From Solobacterium sp. (GTDB taxonomy: Bacteria > Bacillota_I > Bacilli_A > Erysipelotrichales > Erysipelotrichaceae), in assembly GCA_017469885.1 (NCBI GenBank), contig JAFUFO010000034.1, forward strand, positions 1 to 64,000: 64,000 nucleotides of DNA, read 5' to 3'. Positions 32,856 through 42,227 of the stretch are shown here, in pieces. Made by a program: the position numbers and the translations under genes. How positions within the stretch are numbered: the stretch's first letter is position 1; every line of letters starts with the position of its first letter. A model generated the notes under the pieces. That model was given only the letters and a program-made list of their open reading frames with translations. It ran no database searches and was not told the origin of the DNA.

Positions 32856-35126
32856 TTATTTTTTCTTTCTGTACCTGTCAGCCGCAAATACGGCGATACA
32901 TAATACGATTCCGGCAATCGTGCAGAGCTCGCCGATCTTTAATCCTCTCGGCGCAAACCACATCTGAATATCATTTTCACCCGGGGTTACCGCAATGCCG
33001 GTCATTCCGCCGTTGACGCAGTATGTCTTTACCGGTGTTCCGTTGTTCATTACTGCCCAGCCTTTATCATAGGGGACAGAGAGCACGGCGAATCCGTTCT
33101 GCGTTGCCTTTAAGCCGGCACTGACATGATTGCCTTCCGCCCAGGCGCTGTAACACTGGACATCTTCAGTTCCAAGCAGGGCCTTGATTTCTTCATAGTC
33201 TTCCGGATGGCAGATAACCTTATCCGTAATCTCTGCCGACATGGACGGATCATAGTCATCATAGGTCATGATTCCGCCGGTATAGGTCTTGCCAAGATTG
33301 ATGTAATCAAGATTCAGATACACATTCCAGGTATCCGCATAGTGACCGATGAGTTCCCCGTGTTTGAACGGGCATGCCTGATCCGGTCCGGTCACCGCAT
33401 ATTTTGTGGAGACCAGAGTCATGATATCCGGATTCTGGATGTTGAAGGTCCAGGGAAGATAATCGATGACATTTTTCTCATCCAATCTGATGAGATCATT
33501 TGTGCTGGACAGATAGGTACTGTCATAGGCAAGCAGTCCGCGGATATTGGCATCGAGGTTATAGTTGGTGCCCATTCCGAAGTAGACCGTCTGCGGATCG
33601 ATATAGCTGCGGTAGAAGCTGTGTTCATTCTCCGGATCCAGTGTCATGGTCCACTCGTTGTAATAATTCTTCTTTCCAAGGATAAAGGGAATCCGGTCCG
33701 CGTCTTCCTTGGTGACCTCAGACTGCGATGGGTTGGCATAATAGGTCAGGAAACAGACCGTACAGAGTTCCAGAATCGTACTGATCAGAAGCACGGCCTT
33801 TTTGTTCTGGTAAAGCGCAAATCCGTTGATCACAATAAACGGCACACAGGCAAGCAAGGCAAGATAGCCGTCACGGATATTGGTGACCTTCAGAATTGTC
33901 GCAAAGATCGGCGGTGTCAGGATCAGCCCGGCTGCACAGACAATGGTTGTAATGACCAGCAGGGAGCGGCTGATCCGCTTATTGCCGTCAAGGAAGGGCA
34001 TCACTGCCGCAATCAACAGGAAGGTCGTATTGGCCATCCACCGGAAGGAAGGCTCACTGAATCCATGCATGACGGAACTCAGAATCGGAACCAGTGCGAT
34101 GGCACTGATGATCAGGGTATTGACGATCGTGATGCCGCGCTCTTTCGCATCAGTAAATAACTGCGGAAACAACAGGGCACACAGACTGCCTGCCCAGACA
34201 TAGACCGCCATCAGCTGATGGTTCGGGGTGTCATACAGGTAGATGGAGGAAATCGCATCCGGCCGATAGGCTACCACAGAGGTCGGGGTAAACAGTCCGC
34301 TGAGATAATTGAGATACGGCACCAAGCTTTCATAGACCAGTACTGCACTGCGGGTACCGACCCGGGAGTTTCCGATAATGTTTAGGATCTCCGGAATAAC
34401 GATGACACCCGAGATCATGAATCCAATCAGGTAATAGCCGATCAGGATCACCGCATGTTTCATCATGTCTTTGAGATTGCCGTATTCTCTGTGCCAGCGC
34501 CAGATGAAGTAAAGAATCGTAAACAGGCTGGTCATATAGAACAGGTAGTAGCTGTTCAGAAACATGAAGAAGACCATGAAGACAAAGAAGAACGGTTTCT
34601 TCTCCCGGATATAGCGGTCTACCGAAAGGTAATACAGCGGCAGGAAGGCAATGAAGCTCGCAAAGAAGGGATCCCGCATGATCTGCAGTAAATAGGCGCT
34701 GAAGGTATATAACAGCGGCGCGACCACACAGGTGAAATCCGAGGCGTTCTGATAGCGGCAGTAGGCATGGAAGCCAAGGGCTGCGGTCAGGAAGCGCAGG
34801 AAGGTCATGTATATGATGGCTTCGCTGTAGGGGAGCTTTGTGAAGACAAAGAAGTACTCAAAGAAATCGTTGAAGTAAAAGAGCTTGCTGGAATAGAAGT
34901 CATTGCCGAGGAAGTTTGCCCAGGACCAGTACGGCAGGGTGTGGTTTTCCCGGAAGGCATCGATCATGGTCCGCAGATTCTCAAAATTGGACGAATAGAT
35001 CGTCCGCATGTCCCAGCCCAGAATAAAGGCTTTGCCGGACACATAATACGGCACAAAGATCACGGCACAGATGATCAGAACCGCGCATAAGAGCCAGAGC
35101 ACGGTGAAATTACGTTTTGGTTTCAT
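32856..35126 (-). CDS. YfhO-family membrane glycosyltransferase
   Basis: A 756-residue GT-C protein with about thirteen hydrophobic helices and a C-terminal extracytoplasmic domain. The first loop carries GWDMRTIYSSNFENL and the WSWANFLGNDFYSS stretch typical of YfhO. In Gram-positive bacteria such proteins transfer sugars from polyprenyl-phosphate carriers to teichoic acids or other surface polymers. The start at 35126 has AAAGGAG 13 bp upstream. A TATAAT box at 35255-35260 (minus strand) gives it a leader of about 120 nt. No GT2 partner lies next to it; the one at 23306 could supply the donor. Confidence 0.9.
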   Translation of the reverse strand: MKPKRNFTVLWLLCAVLIICAVIFVPYYVSGKAFILGWDMRTIYSSNFENLRTMIDAFRENHTLPYWSWANFLGNDFYSSKLFYFNDFFEYFFVFTKLPYSEAIIYMTFLRFLTAALGFHAYCRYQNASDFTCVVAPLLYTFSAYLLQIMRDPFFASFIAFLPLYYLSVDRYIREKKPFFFVFMVFFMFLNSYYLFYMTSLFTILYFIWRWHREYGNLKDMMKHAVILIGYYLIGFMISGVIVIPEILNIIGNSRVGTRSAVLVYESLVPYLNYLSGLFTPTSVVAYRPDAISSIYLYDTPNHQLMAVYVWAGSLCALLFPQLFTDAKERGITIVNTLIISAIALVPILSSVMHGFSEPSFRWMANTTFLLIAAVMPFLDGNKRISRSLLVITTIVCAAGLILTPPIFATILKVTNIRDGYLALLACVPFIVINGFALYQNKKAVLLISTILELCTVCFLTYYANPSQSEVTKEDADRIPFILGKKNYYNEWTMTLDPENEHSFYRSYIDPQTVYFGMGTNYNLDANIRGLLAYDSTYLSSTNDLIRLDEKNVIDYLPWTFNIQNPDIMTLVSTKYAVTGPDQACPFKHGELIGHYADTWNVYLNLDYINLGKTYTGGIMTYDDYDPSMSAEITDKVICHPEDYEEIKALLGTEDVQCYSAWAEGNHVSAGLKATQNGFAVLSVPYDKGWAVMNNGTPVKTYCVNGGMTGIAVTPGENDIQMWFAPRGLKIGELCTIAGIVLCIAVFAADRYRKKK

Positions 35127-35254
35127 GTATAATGAGGTACTCCTTTAATCAACAGAAGCATCAGAAGTTCATTTCATACCATCGGATGGACGGTCAAACC
35201 ATGAATATGAAGCCGGTTATCAGGTCATCCATCGTACTGGTTCCGTTCGCAAGT

Positions 35255-35260
35255 ATTATA
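35255..35260 (-). promoter_or_regulatory. Putative -10 box of YfhO gene
   Basis: Minus-strand TATAAT lies in the 161-bp gap between the sulfatase-fold and YfhO genes. The leader to ATG 35126 is about 120 nt and includes an AAAGGAG site. No other element is recognisable in the gap. Confidence 0.4.
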
Positions 35261-35287
35261 GCCTGTATGCATTCATCTCTCACTGTT

Positions 35288-37270
35288 TCAGTCGTCCAGA
35301 TAATATACATTGCCACTGGCTTTCATACGGTCGAAGTCGGTGGCATAACCGTCCTGGAAATACTCGGTAATGATGGATTCTGTATTGTAATCATAGGACA
35401 GGAAGCGTCGGGTCCGTTGTTCGTTTTCAGAATAGGGGATCAGACTTCCGGAATCTGCTTTATTGCAGAGGTCACGGTAAATGTTCTGAAGATCCTCATA
35501 GGATGCAGGCTGTTCGGAAATGGCTAACGGGTGAGATTCTCCAATTCCCTTAATCATCAGGAACGGATTTGAGCGTCCCAGAAGGGAATCATATACTTCG
35601 GTATAGCCGTGATCTGCCATTACAAGGATCGCGGAGTTGTCGTAAACCCCGGTTTCTCTCAGTTTTGAAAGAAATGCGTCCGTGACCGTAATCGCCGCCT
35701 GGATATTCTGTTCATAGCTGCCCTGGTCAAGAGGAATCACATTGGCATCCTTGTCGTAGCGGAACGGCACATGCGCACCATCAAGATGAATAAACCGGAA
35801 ACAGTTTTCATCCACAGTTGTGAAGGGGGTATTACGAACCGCATCAAGGAATACGTCATTTTCATAACTGAAGGCGTCAGTGCTTCCGACTGCGCGATGC
35901 TGAATGTTGGAAATCATATCTTCATGTGAAAGCAGCGGTTTCAGCTGATAAGGCATGTACTGGAACCATACCGTAAAGAAGTTCTGACGTGCGAATTCAC
36001 CGATGGAATCGAGACTGTAGTGCCCATCATGGATGTTTTCGAACCGATAGATATGTTCATTCTCATAGGTGAGCTCAGTTTCATACATTCCCATGCGATA
36101 TTCCTGTTCCTCAAGCATGGAAAACAGCGGTGATTCATCCATTGCCTTAGTCTGGAATGAAGCATACGGCTCCTGATTCTCCATCCATTTGCCCGTAAGC
36201 ATATAAGGTATTGCGTGGCGCGTATAGGTATAACAGCCTACCGTATTCGGGAAATAGGTGAAGTCCGCAAACGTATCGTTCCATTGCGGATTTTCTTCCA
36301 TTAATGTCCGGAACATTCCGGAATCCAGTGCATCAAGTACAAGAATGATGAGATTCTGGTTCTTGGAAAACGTAAATTCCTGATCCGTTGAAATGATCGG
36401 GGATTCTTTTCTGCGGAAGCCTCCCTTTGACAGTCCGTTGATCAGAAGGGTAGCCGCAAGCGTCAGAAGCAGAATTCTGCATGCAATATTCACACCGCGG
36501 AGAAATCCATGTCTGCGGTATTTCACAAAAAGAACGATAACCAGCAGGAGTACGGCAATCCAGAGAATCAATGACTGTATCCGTTCCGCGGAATACTGCG
36601 ACCAGTCGAACTTGGATCCATCCAGCGCAGGAAGACTGCCTGCCAGGAAATTGCCCTGAATATAGGTTGCGATGAGAAAAATGAGGCCGAACAGAACCAT
36701 TCCGACATACAGCTTCTTTGAAATCCGGTAACAGAGGTCATAGACGATTGTTCCGGTGACAAGCCCCGCTCCCAGCATCAGACATAATGCCGGCAGGATG
36801 GAATAGAAATCGAAGCGGAATTCACTGATGTTATTCAGATACAGCTGCAGCGGCGCATAGAACATCCACATGAAACTGATTGCGGCGGTAAGGAGAAGAC
36901 CGGTGCGAAGGGAAGGACGGCTGGCTTTTTCTGCCAGGGCTTCTTCCTGCTGGATCAGCCGGGCTTTTGCGTCCTCTGAAAGAAATGACAGGGCATGAAC
37001 GGTTGTATGGGTCTGGGGATCATTGAAATACAGATCGTCCGAACGAACCGAGCGTGTCCCGACCGGATTCTTTTTTCCGAACAGCTTCATGAGTCTGCGG
37101 CTGTAAAGACTTGCGAAGGTTCCGAGTGTAATCGCAATTCCGGCAATCGCCTGAACTGCGTAAGTCATAACCGACGGATCAACATATGCCTGAACCGGTC
37201 TGATTGCCAGACACAGAAAGAAAATAGAGAAATACGTAATTCCAAATAGTTTTCGTCTGAATTGCTTCAT
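35288..37270 (-). CDS. Membrane sulfatase-fold (LTA synthase/EptA-like) transferase or hydrolase
   Basis: A 660-residue protein with five or six N-terminal helices and an extracytoplasmic alkaline-phosphatase-superfamily domain from about residue 300. Metal and nucleophile motifs are visible: LIILVLDALDSGMF, the threonine-bearing TVGCYTYTRHAIPYMLTG and ILVMADHGYTE. LTA synthase and phosphoethanolamine transferases have this layout. It may add or remove a phosphate-linked group on a surface glycan. The N-terminal stretch YVDPSVMTYAVQAI and the loop DGSKFDWSQY recur in the gene at 58538. ATG 37270 has GGAG 10 bp upstream; TTG 37285 is the alternative. Confidence 0.82.
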   Translation of the reverse strand: MKQFRRKLFGITYFSIFFLCLAIRPVQAYVDPSVMTYAVQAIAGIAITLGTFASLYSRRLMKLFGKKNPVGTRSVRSDDLYFNDPQTHTTVHALSFLSEDAKARLIQQEEALAEKASRPSLRTGLLLTAAISFMWMFYAPLQLYLNNISEFRFDFYSILPALCLMLGAGLVTGTIVYDLCYRISKKLYVGMVLFGLIFLIATYIQGNFLAGSLPALDGSKFDWSQYSAERIQSLILWIAVLLLVIVLFVKYRRHGFLRGVNIACRILLLTLAATLLINGLSKGGFRRKESPIISTDQEFTFSKNQNLIILVLDALDSGMFRTLMEENPQWNDTFADFTYFPNTVGCYTYTRHAIPYMLTGKWMENQEPYASFQTKAMDESPLFSMLEEQEYRMGMYETELTYENEHIYRFENIHDGHYSLDSIGEFARQNFFTVWFQYMPYQLKPLLSHEDMISNIQHRAVGSTDAFSYENDVFLDAVRNTPFTTVDENCFRFIHLDGAHVPFRYDKDANVIPLDQGSYEQNIQAAITVTDAFLSKLRETGVYDNSAILVMADHGYTEVYDSLLGRSNPFLMIKGIGESHPLAISEQPASYEDLQNIYRDLCNKADSGSLIPYSENEQRTRRFLSYDYNTESIITEYFQDGYATDFDRMKASGNVYYLDD

Positions 37271-37285
37271 ACCTGTTTTCTCCAA

Positions 37286-37705
37286 CGGGTTTTATCTTCC
37301 CAAAGACCTGATCAATCAGGATCGTGAGTCGACAGGGATATGTGCTCCTGCAGGATCTTCTTATGACACTGTCATACACAACACCCATCGAATTGCCTCA
37401 CAATGTTTTATTATAACAATATAAAAGCGGGCTTTCATAATCCGGAAAGCCGCACTGTGCTTGAAACATGCGACATGATTGATCAAACGTCATCGTTTTG
37501 GTGAGAATATTGGCCCAAGCGGTCGTATTAATGGCAGGTTTTACCATACATACAGAGCGGCATTACATTCCCGCCAATGTATCTGCTTAAAAACTGCGCT
37601 GATATAGGCTTTTATTCCGCTCTGTCATCTGGCTTCTGAGTAAGAAATAACGGATTTGAAGTGAGAAATGATCTTCAAAATAGTACAATTACGATTGTGA
37701 ATTAT
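37286..37705. other. Long intergenic region with palindromes and a reverse promoter
   Basis: No gene is seen in these 420 bases. A minus-strand extended -10 (TGTTATAAT, core at 37410-37415) would serve the sulfatase-fold gene, giving a leader of about 130 nt. In that leader lies a perfect palindrome ATGACA-C-TGTCAT (37363-37375). A bulged hairpin at 37427-37453 (GCGG/CCGC arms) follows. ACAGAGCGG at 37552-37560 can pair with CCGCTCTGT at 37617-37625 in the forward direction. None of this matches a riboswitch I know. Confidence 0.5.
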
Positions 37706-39520
37706 ATGAAAAAGAGCACACCGATAACTGACCCCCGTACATTATTCAAAAACAATGTGTCTTATATAAGACTTTTTGTATTTCTCGCCGTTCTGATTCT
37801 GAATCTTCTGACGGTCAAGACCTCAGATGATCTCGGCTATTCGATCAGTAACGGATTGTTTGATCTGTTTCAGCGCGAATATGTCCAGTACATGACCTGG
37901 ACGGGCCGCACGGTTGCCCATCTCATCGCACGGTTCTTCCTGGCAATGCCAAAACTGATCTTTGATGTATGCAATTCAATCATGTTCTGTGTGCTTGTTG
38001 ATCTGATGTGCCGTCATGCGGTCGGACCGAACCGGGACGTAGCCGGTCCGCTGTATGCGGTCACGGCACTGGCGGTGTTTCTGTTTGCGCCGTTATTTGG
38101 ACAGACGGTCCTCTGGGAGACCGGATCCTGTAATTATCTCTGGACGACCACGATCATCCTGGCGTTTCTGTATGTTTACCGGAAGGAACTGGATGGGACT
38201 TCGGAGCGCAAACCATGGTTTGCGGTGCTGTTCTTCCTGTTTGGAATTGCGGCGGGATGGACGAATGAGAATACCGGCGGGGCATGTATCCTGCTGGTGC
38301 TGATCTTCTTCGTCCTGTACCGGCGGAAGAAGATGCCTGTAAAACCATGGATGATTGCCGGTCTGATTGGATCAGTGATCGGATTTGTCCTGATGATCAA
38401 GGCACCGGGCAATGCGATCCGTGCGCAGGATTTCATCAATGAAGGCGGTAAGGCATATGTGCTGGTTCATGACCTGCGCAATACCCTGAATATCTTTGGA
38501 AAACCGGAAGCCCAGCTTCCGCTCTTGCTTGCCTTCGGCGCAGGACTTGCACTTCGTCTGACGAAGGGAATCAGGCGGGAAGACCTGATTCTCGCACTTG
38601 GATATGCACTCTCCGGAATGGCTGCGGTATGCGCTATTATATTAAGTCCGGTACCAGTGGAATTTGACCGGTCGATGTTCGGCGCAACGATTCTGGTAAT
38701 TGTCGGTGTGCTCTCCATTGCGGCACCGCTGTTTGGCGCGCAGAAAACAGAAGTGCACTGGTCCTTGCCGGCACTGCTTGGTGTTATGTGTGTCATATCG
38801 TTGGTTCAGTATGGACATGCATTACTGGATCTTGGCTATACCCGCTATCAGTACACGGTGCGTGAGAAGTGGGTCACTGCCCAGAAGAACGCCGGAAATC
38901 TCAATCCGGTGATTCCGACAATTAACAATGAATTTTTCACAACGTACAATGCGATGTACGGTCTGAATGATATTCTGGATTATCCGTCCTTTGTGAATAA
39001 TGAGAACTATGCGATTACCCATGGACTGGAATCCGTGGTTTCCACATCGCTGGATAAATGGAATGCCATCTATCGAAACGGCGATCCGGCATTAATGAAT
39101 GTGGTTGATCTTGAGCGTTATCTTGCGGCGGTAAAGGCAAATCCCGATTACATCGGCTTTGTGACAACGACCGCTTTGAACGAGCGTTATGAAGCGTATC
39201 TCGATCTTCTGGAAACGGCAGTCGGGAAGAACCTCGGTACACATTCCAATTACATTCTGGAATTCGGCGCGGAAACGGATGTCAATGGCGCAGAGGAATC
39301 CTTCGGGAAGGAATATACCCCGGATGGACATTATGTCTGGGTATACAGCAGTGATGATCCGATGACCAGTGACATTCTGATTGACGGTATGGAATGTACG
39401 AATGATCTCGAAGGCGTCACGATCGCGATATTCGATCGGGCGTCCGGAACGGTGATGGATGCGGTCACCTGGAATACGGACTACGCAATGCGCGGAATCC
39501 GTTCCTACGTGGAGAAGTGA
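37706..39520 (+). CDS. DUF6056-type membrane protein (probable GT-C enzyme), copy 1
   Basis: A 604-residue polytopic protein with about ten to twelve hydrophobic helices and a soluble C-terminal region. The first extracytoplasmic loop has SDDLGYSISNGLFDLF and YMTWTGRTVAHLIARF, a DD-containing loop placed as in GT-C enzymes. The following gene encodes a shorter relative with the same DD and TWxGR landmarks. Probably transfers a sugar outside the membrane; substrate unknown. I prefer ATG 37706; the in-frame GTG 37661 would add 15 residues, and neither has a good ribosome-binding site. The next gene overlaps by one base. Confidence 0.75.
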   Translation: MKKSTPITDPRTLFKNNVSYIRLFVFLAVLILNLLTVKTSDDLGYSISNGLFDLFQREYVQYMTWTGRTVAHLIARFFLAMPKLIFDVCNSIMFCVLVDLMCRHAVGPNRDVAGPLYAVTALAVFLFAPLFGQTVLWETGSCNYLWTTTIILAFLYVYRKELDGTSERKPWFAVLFFLFGIAAGWTNENTGGACILLVLIFFVLYRRKKMPVKPWMIAGLIGSVIGFVLMIKAPGNAIRAQDFINEGGKAYVLVHDLRNTLNIFGKPEAQLPLLLAFGAGLALRLTKGIRREDLILALGYALSGMAAVCAIILSPVPVEFDRSMFGATILVIVGVLSIAAPLFGAQKTEVHWSLPALLGVMCVISLVQYGHALLDLGYTRYQYTVREKWVTAQKNAGNLNPVIPTINNEFFTTYNAMYGLNDILDYPSFVNNENYAITHGLESVVSTSLDKWNAIYRNGDPALMNVVDLERYLAAVKANPDYIGFVTTTALNERYEAYLDLLETAVGKNLGTHSNYILEFGAETDVNGAEESFGKEYTPDGHYVWVYSSDDPMTSDILIDGMECTNDLEGVTIAIFDRASGTVMDAVTWNTDYAMRGIRSYVEK

Positions 39521-40974
39521 TGAAGAAACTGATAAACAACAGAACCGCAGTATGCATGATCATGATCACAGGAATCTTTTTCCTGTTTTTCGCGCTGATC
39601 ACGCACTGGACACCGGCCAGCGGTGATGACTGGGTCTATGCGGTCGGAGGTATGTGGAATAATCCGTTCAAACAGGCGTTTACGATGTATCAGACCTGGT
39701 CGGGACGGTATCTGAGCGAACTCTGGGGCTTCCTTGTGGCACCGCATAAAAACCTCTGGAATGTACTGAATCCCTTGCTGTTTACGGGAATCTTCCTGTT
39801 ACTGGTGAGGCTGTCCGACACAAAACGTCCGGTTCTGACCGCGTTGCTGGCGATGGCATTGATGTTCAGTGTGGGAAACCGGGTGCGCATGCAGACATAT
39901 ACCTGGATCATGGGCACAACCTATGTACTGCCGCTGTTTTTCTTCCTGATCCAGATCTGGATCCTGAAAGGATGGCTTGCGGAAGACAAGCCGCCTGTAT
40001 GGAAAACCATCGCGTTATGCATTCTCAGCTTCTGCATTCCGCTCTATATGGAAAATGCTGCGGCGATGATCTTCGGCGGAGATCTTCTGGTCCTGATTTA
40101 CTGTTACTGCACGAAGAATCCAAACTTGAAGAAGATGATCCTCATCTTCGGTTTTGCAGTAGTTGGATCCGCGATCATTCTGGGTTCTCCCGGTGCGGCT
40201 TCCCGCATGGCCAATGACAATGCCGCATTCAATGCGCTGAGTCTCGGCGAAAAACTGGCCCAGAACTGGCCGCTGTTTCTTGAACGCAGCTTTATGGAAA
40301 GCCTCTGGATCACGATCGCCTTTACGCTGTTTACATTGCTTTGGGCAGAACGGCACCGCAATGAACATAAGCCGCTCTACGGGCTCATCGGGCTTGGTTT
40401 TGTGACGCTTCTGGCCGGTCAGGGGCTGCTGTATCTGATCTATACGATCGTATTCCTTGCGGCGTATATCGCATTTGAAAAACACTCCCTTAAGAAGTGG
40501 TATGTGGTATATCTGGTGCTCTGTGCCGGCGGGGCAGATGTGGTGATGCTGATGTCGCCGATCTTTGACAGCCGCTCCAGCCTGTATACGGTTTATCTTT
40601 TATTACTGACGGCACTGGTGCTGTTTCAGGAAATACCTCTTGCAAAGAAGGAATTCCGTTATGTGCTTGCGGCACTGTTCTGCGGCATCTCGATCTGGCG
40701 CATGGTTTCCTATTATGACATCTATCATCTCGTCCATCTCATCAATATCCGCCGTTACCAGCAGGTCGAATATTACCGGCTCCGCCCGGATGCCGGTGAT
40801 GCCTGGCTCATGGCCTATCCGGATGAATCCATCCATTCCCCGAATGTTCTGGAAGGGGATGATACCCATATGTATTACTTCAAGGAATATTACAGTCTGA
40901 GTCAGGATCTGCATCTGGTTTTCTATTATCTGGACGAATATAACGCGGAGACGATCTTCGCGCCGCAGGAGTGA
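39520..40974 (+). CDS. DUF6056-type membrane protein, copy 2
   Basis: A 484-residue polytopic protein with about ten helices. It has ASGDDWVYAVGG and MYQTWSGRYLSELWGFL in the first outer loop, matching copy 1, and GNRVRMQTYTWIMGTTYVLP, a conserved second segment. It lacks the long C-terminal domain of copy 1. GGAGAAG at 39511-39517 and the ATG overlap with the preceding TGA show translational coupling. Tandem duplicates with different C-termini suggest two sugar transfers to the same polymer. The donor is unknown. Confidence 0.78.
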   Translation: MKKLINNRTAVCMIMITGIFFLFFALITHWTPASGDDWVYAVGGMWNNPFKQAFTMYQTWSGRYLSELWGFLVAPHKNLWNVLNPLLFTGIFLLLVRLSDTKRPVLTALLAMALMFSVGNRVRMQTYTWIMGTTYVLPLFFFLIQIWILKGWLAEDKPPVWKTIALCILSFCIPLYMENAAAMIFGGDLLVLIYCYCTKNPNLKKMILIFGFAVVGSAIILGSPGAASRMANDNAAFNALSLGEKLAQNWPLFLERSFMESLWITIAFTLFTLLWAERHRNEHKPLYGLIGLGFVTLLAGQGLLYLIYTIVFLAAYIAFEKHSLKKWYVVYLVLCAGGADVVMLMSPIFDSRSSLYTVYLLLLTALVLFQEIPLAKKEFRYVLAALFCGISIWRMVSYYDIYHLVHLINIRRYQQVEYYRLRPDAGDAWLMAYPDESIHSPNVLEGDDTHMYYFKEYYSLSQDLHLVFYYLDEYNAETIFAPQE

Positions 40975-40979
40975 GCACT

Positions 40980-42227
40980 ATGAAACTTGCGGTAATCAAT
41001 TCAGTCGCCGGGTATGGAAGCACCGGCAAACTGGCAGAAATGCTTGGAAACGGAGAAGGGATCCAGAGCCGGATCTACTATGGACGCAAAAGCGCAGCCG
41101 TTGATCTGAACGGTTTAAGCAGGGAAGTCCTGCAGGATGACACGCATTTCTATTTCGGCGGGGCAGCCTCCTTTGCGGGGCATATGATCAAAACCTTCCT
41201 GTTTGACAGCCATGGCTTTGAAAGCAATGCAAAGACCATTGAGATGGTCGCAGACCTGAAAGTGTTTGCGCCGGATCTCGTCCATCTTCATAACCTGCAT
41301 GGCTATTACCTTAATGTCGAACCGCTCTTTGCGTATCTCAAAGAGAGCGGTGTGCCGGTCATCTGGACCCTGCATGACTGCTGGGCGTTTACCGGACACT
41401 GTGCGCACTATACCAGCGTGCATTGCGATAAATGGAAGACAACGTGCGTCAACTGCCCGGCATTGTCCCATTATCCGCCGACGTTCAACGGACGCAATAC
41501 GGCAAAGAATCAGGCACGCAAACAGGATGTCTTTACCTCCCTGAAGGCAGATCAGATGACGATCGTGACACCGTCGGTATGGCTGAAGGAAGAGGCGGAA
41601 CAGTCGTACCTTTCAAAATACCGGATCCTTGCGATTCCAAACGGAATTGATACAACCATCTTTACCCGAAGGGAATCGTCCTTCCGGAAAGACCATGGTC
41701 TCGAAAACCGGTTTGTGATCCTTGCGGCGGCGTCCAACTGGTATAAGGAGAAGGGGTCGGAAGACCTGGTGCGTCTGGCCCAGAACCTGCCGGAAAACAC
41801 GGCACTTGTGGCAGTCGGGGTGACAGGCAGCCTGAAGAACAAACTGAATCTTCCGAATGTGCTTGCACTGGAACGCACGGAAAATGTGGACCAGATGGCA
41901 GAACTGTATTCCTCTGCCGATGTCTTTATCAATCTGACGCAGGAAGACACCTTCCCGACGGTAAATATCGAAGCACAGGCATGCGGCTGTCCGGTCCTTA
42001 CCTATGCGGTTGGCGGCAGTCCGGAGATCGTGACCGAGAATACCGGAATCGTCGTACCGGCGAATGATCTCGATGCCATGATCGGCATGATCAAAGTGAT
42101 GCGGGACCGGCAGATTTCCTTCCGCACGGAAGACTGTATTTCGCGCGGTCAGGAATATAGACGTGAGCGGATGAAGGAAGAATATCGTAAACTGTATCAT
42201 GAGATGACAAAAGGGGTACTGAAGTGA
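40980..42227 (+). CDS. Family 4 glycosyltransferase with cysteine-rich insert
   Basis: A 415-residue GT-B enzyme of the same subfamily as the gene at 17490. It shares the STGKL start and a cysteine-rich insert (CAHY...CDKWKTTCVNCP near residue 140-165). The N-terminal domain also has HLHNLHGYYLNVEPLF and WTLHDCWAFTGHC, and the C-terminal domain has LTQEDTFPTVNIEAQACG, the EX7E-type region. It probably adds a sugar to the repeat unit. ATG 40980 is preceded by CAGGAG. It overlaps the HAD phosphatase gene (GTGA), so the two are coupled. Confidence 0.9.
   Translation: MKLAVINSVAGYGSTGKLAEMLGNGEGIQSRIYYGRKSAAVDLNGLSREVLQDDTHFYFGGAASFAGHMIKTFLFDSHGFESNAKTIEMVADLKVFAPDLVHLHNLHGYYLNVEPLFAYLKESGVPVIWTLHDCWAFTGHCAHYTSVHCDKWKTTCVNCPALSHYPPTFNGRNTAKNQARKQDVFTSLKADQMTIVTPSVWLKEEAEQSYLSKYRILAIPNGIDTTIFTRRESSFRKDHGLENRFVILAAASNWYKEKGSEDLVRLAQNLPENTALVAVGVTGSLKNKLNLPNVLALERTENVDQMAELYSSADVFINLTQEDTFPTVNIEAQACGCPVLTYAVGGSPEIVTENTGIVVPANDLDAMIGMIKVMRDRQISFRTEDCISRGQEYRRERMKEEYRKLYHEMTKGVLK

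Noticed and set aside
33126-34160. Plus-strand open frame (344 codons) opposite the YfhO gene
   Set aside because: The minus strand has a clear YfhO membrane protein; the plus frame has no recognisable domain or ribosome-binding site.
35117-35527. 136-codon plus-strand ORF across the YfhO promoter and the end of the sulfatase-fold gene
   Set aside because: Overlaps the coding end and promoter region of minus-strand genes and shows no motif.
37286-37705. Riboswitch in the long intergenic gap
   Set aside because: Hairpins exist but no conserved core of a known class is recognisable.
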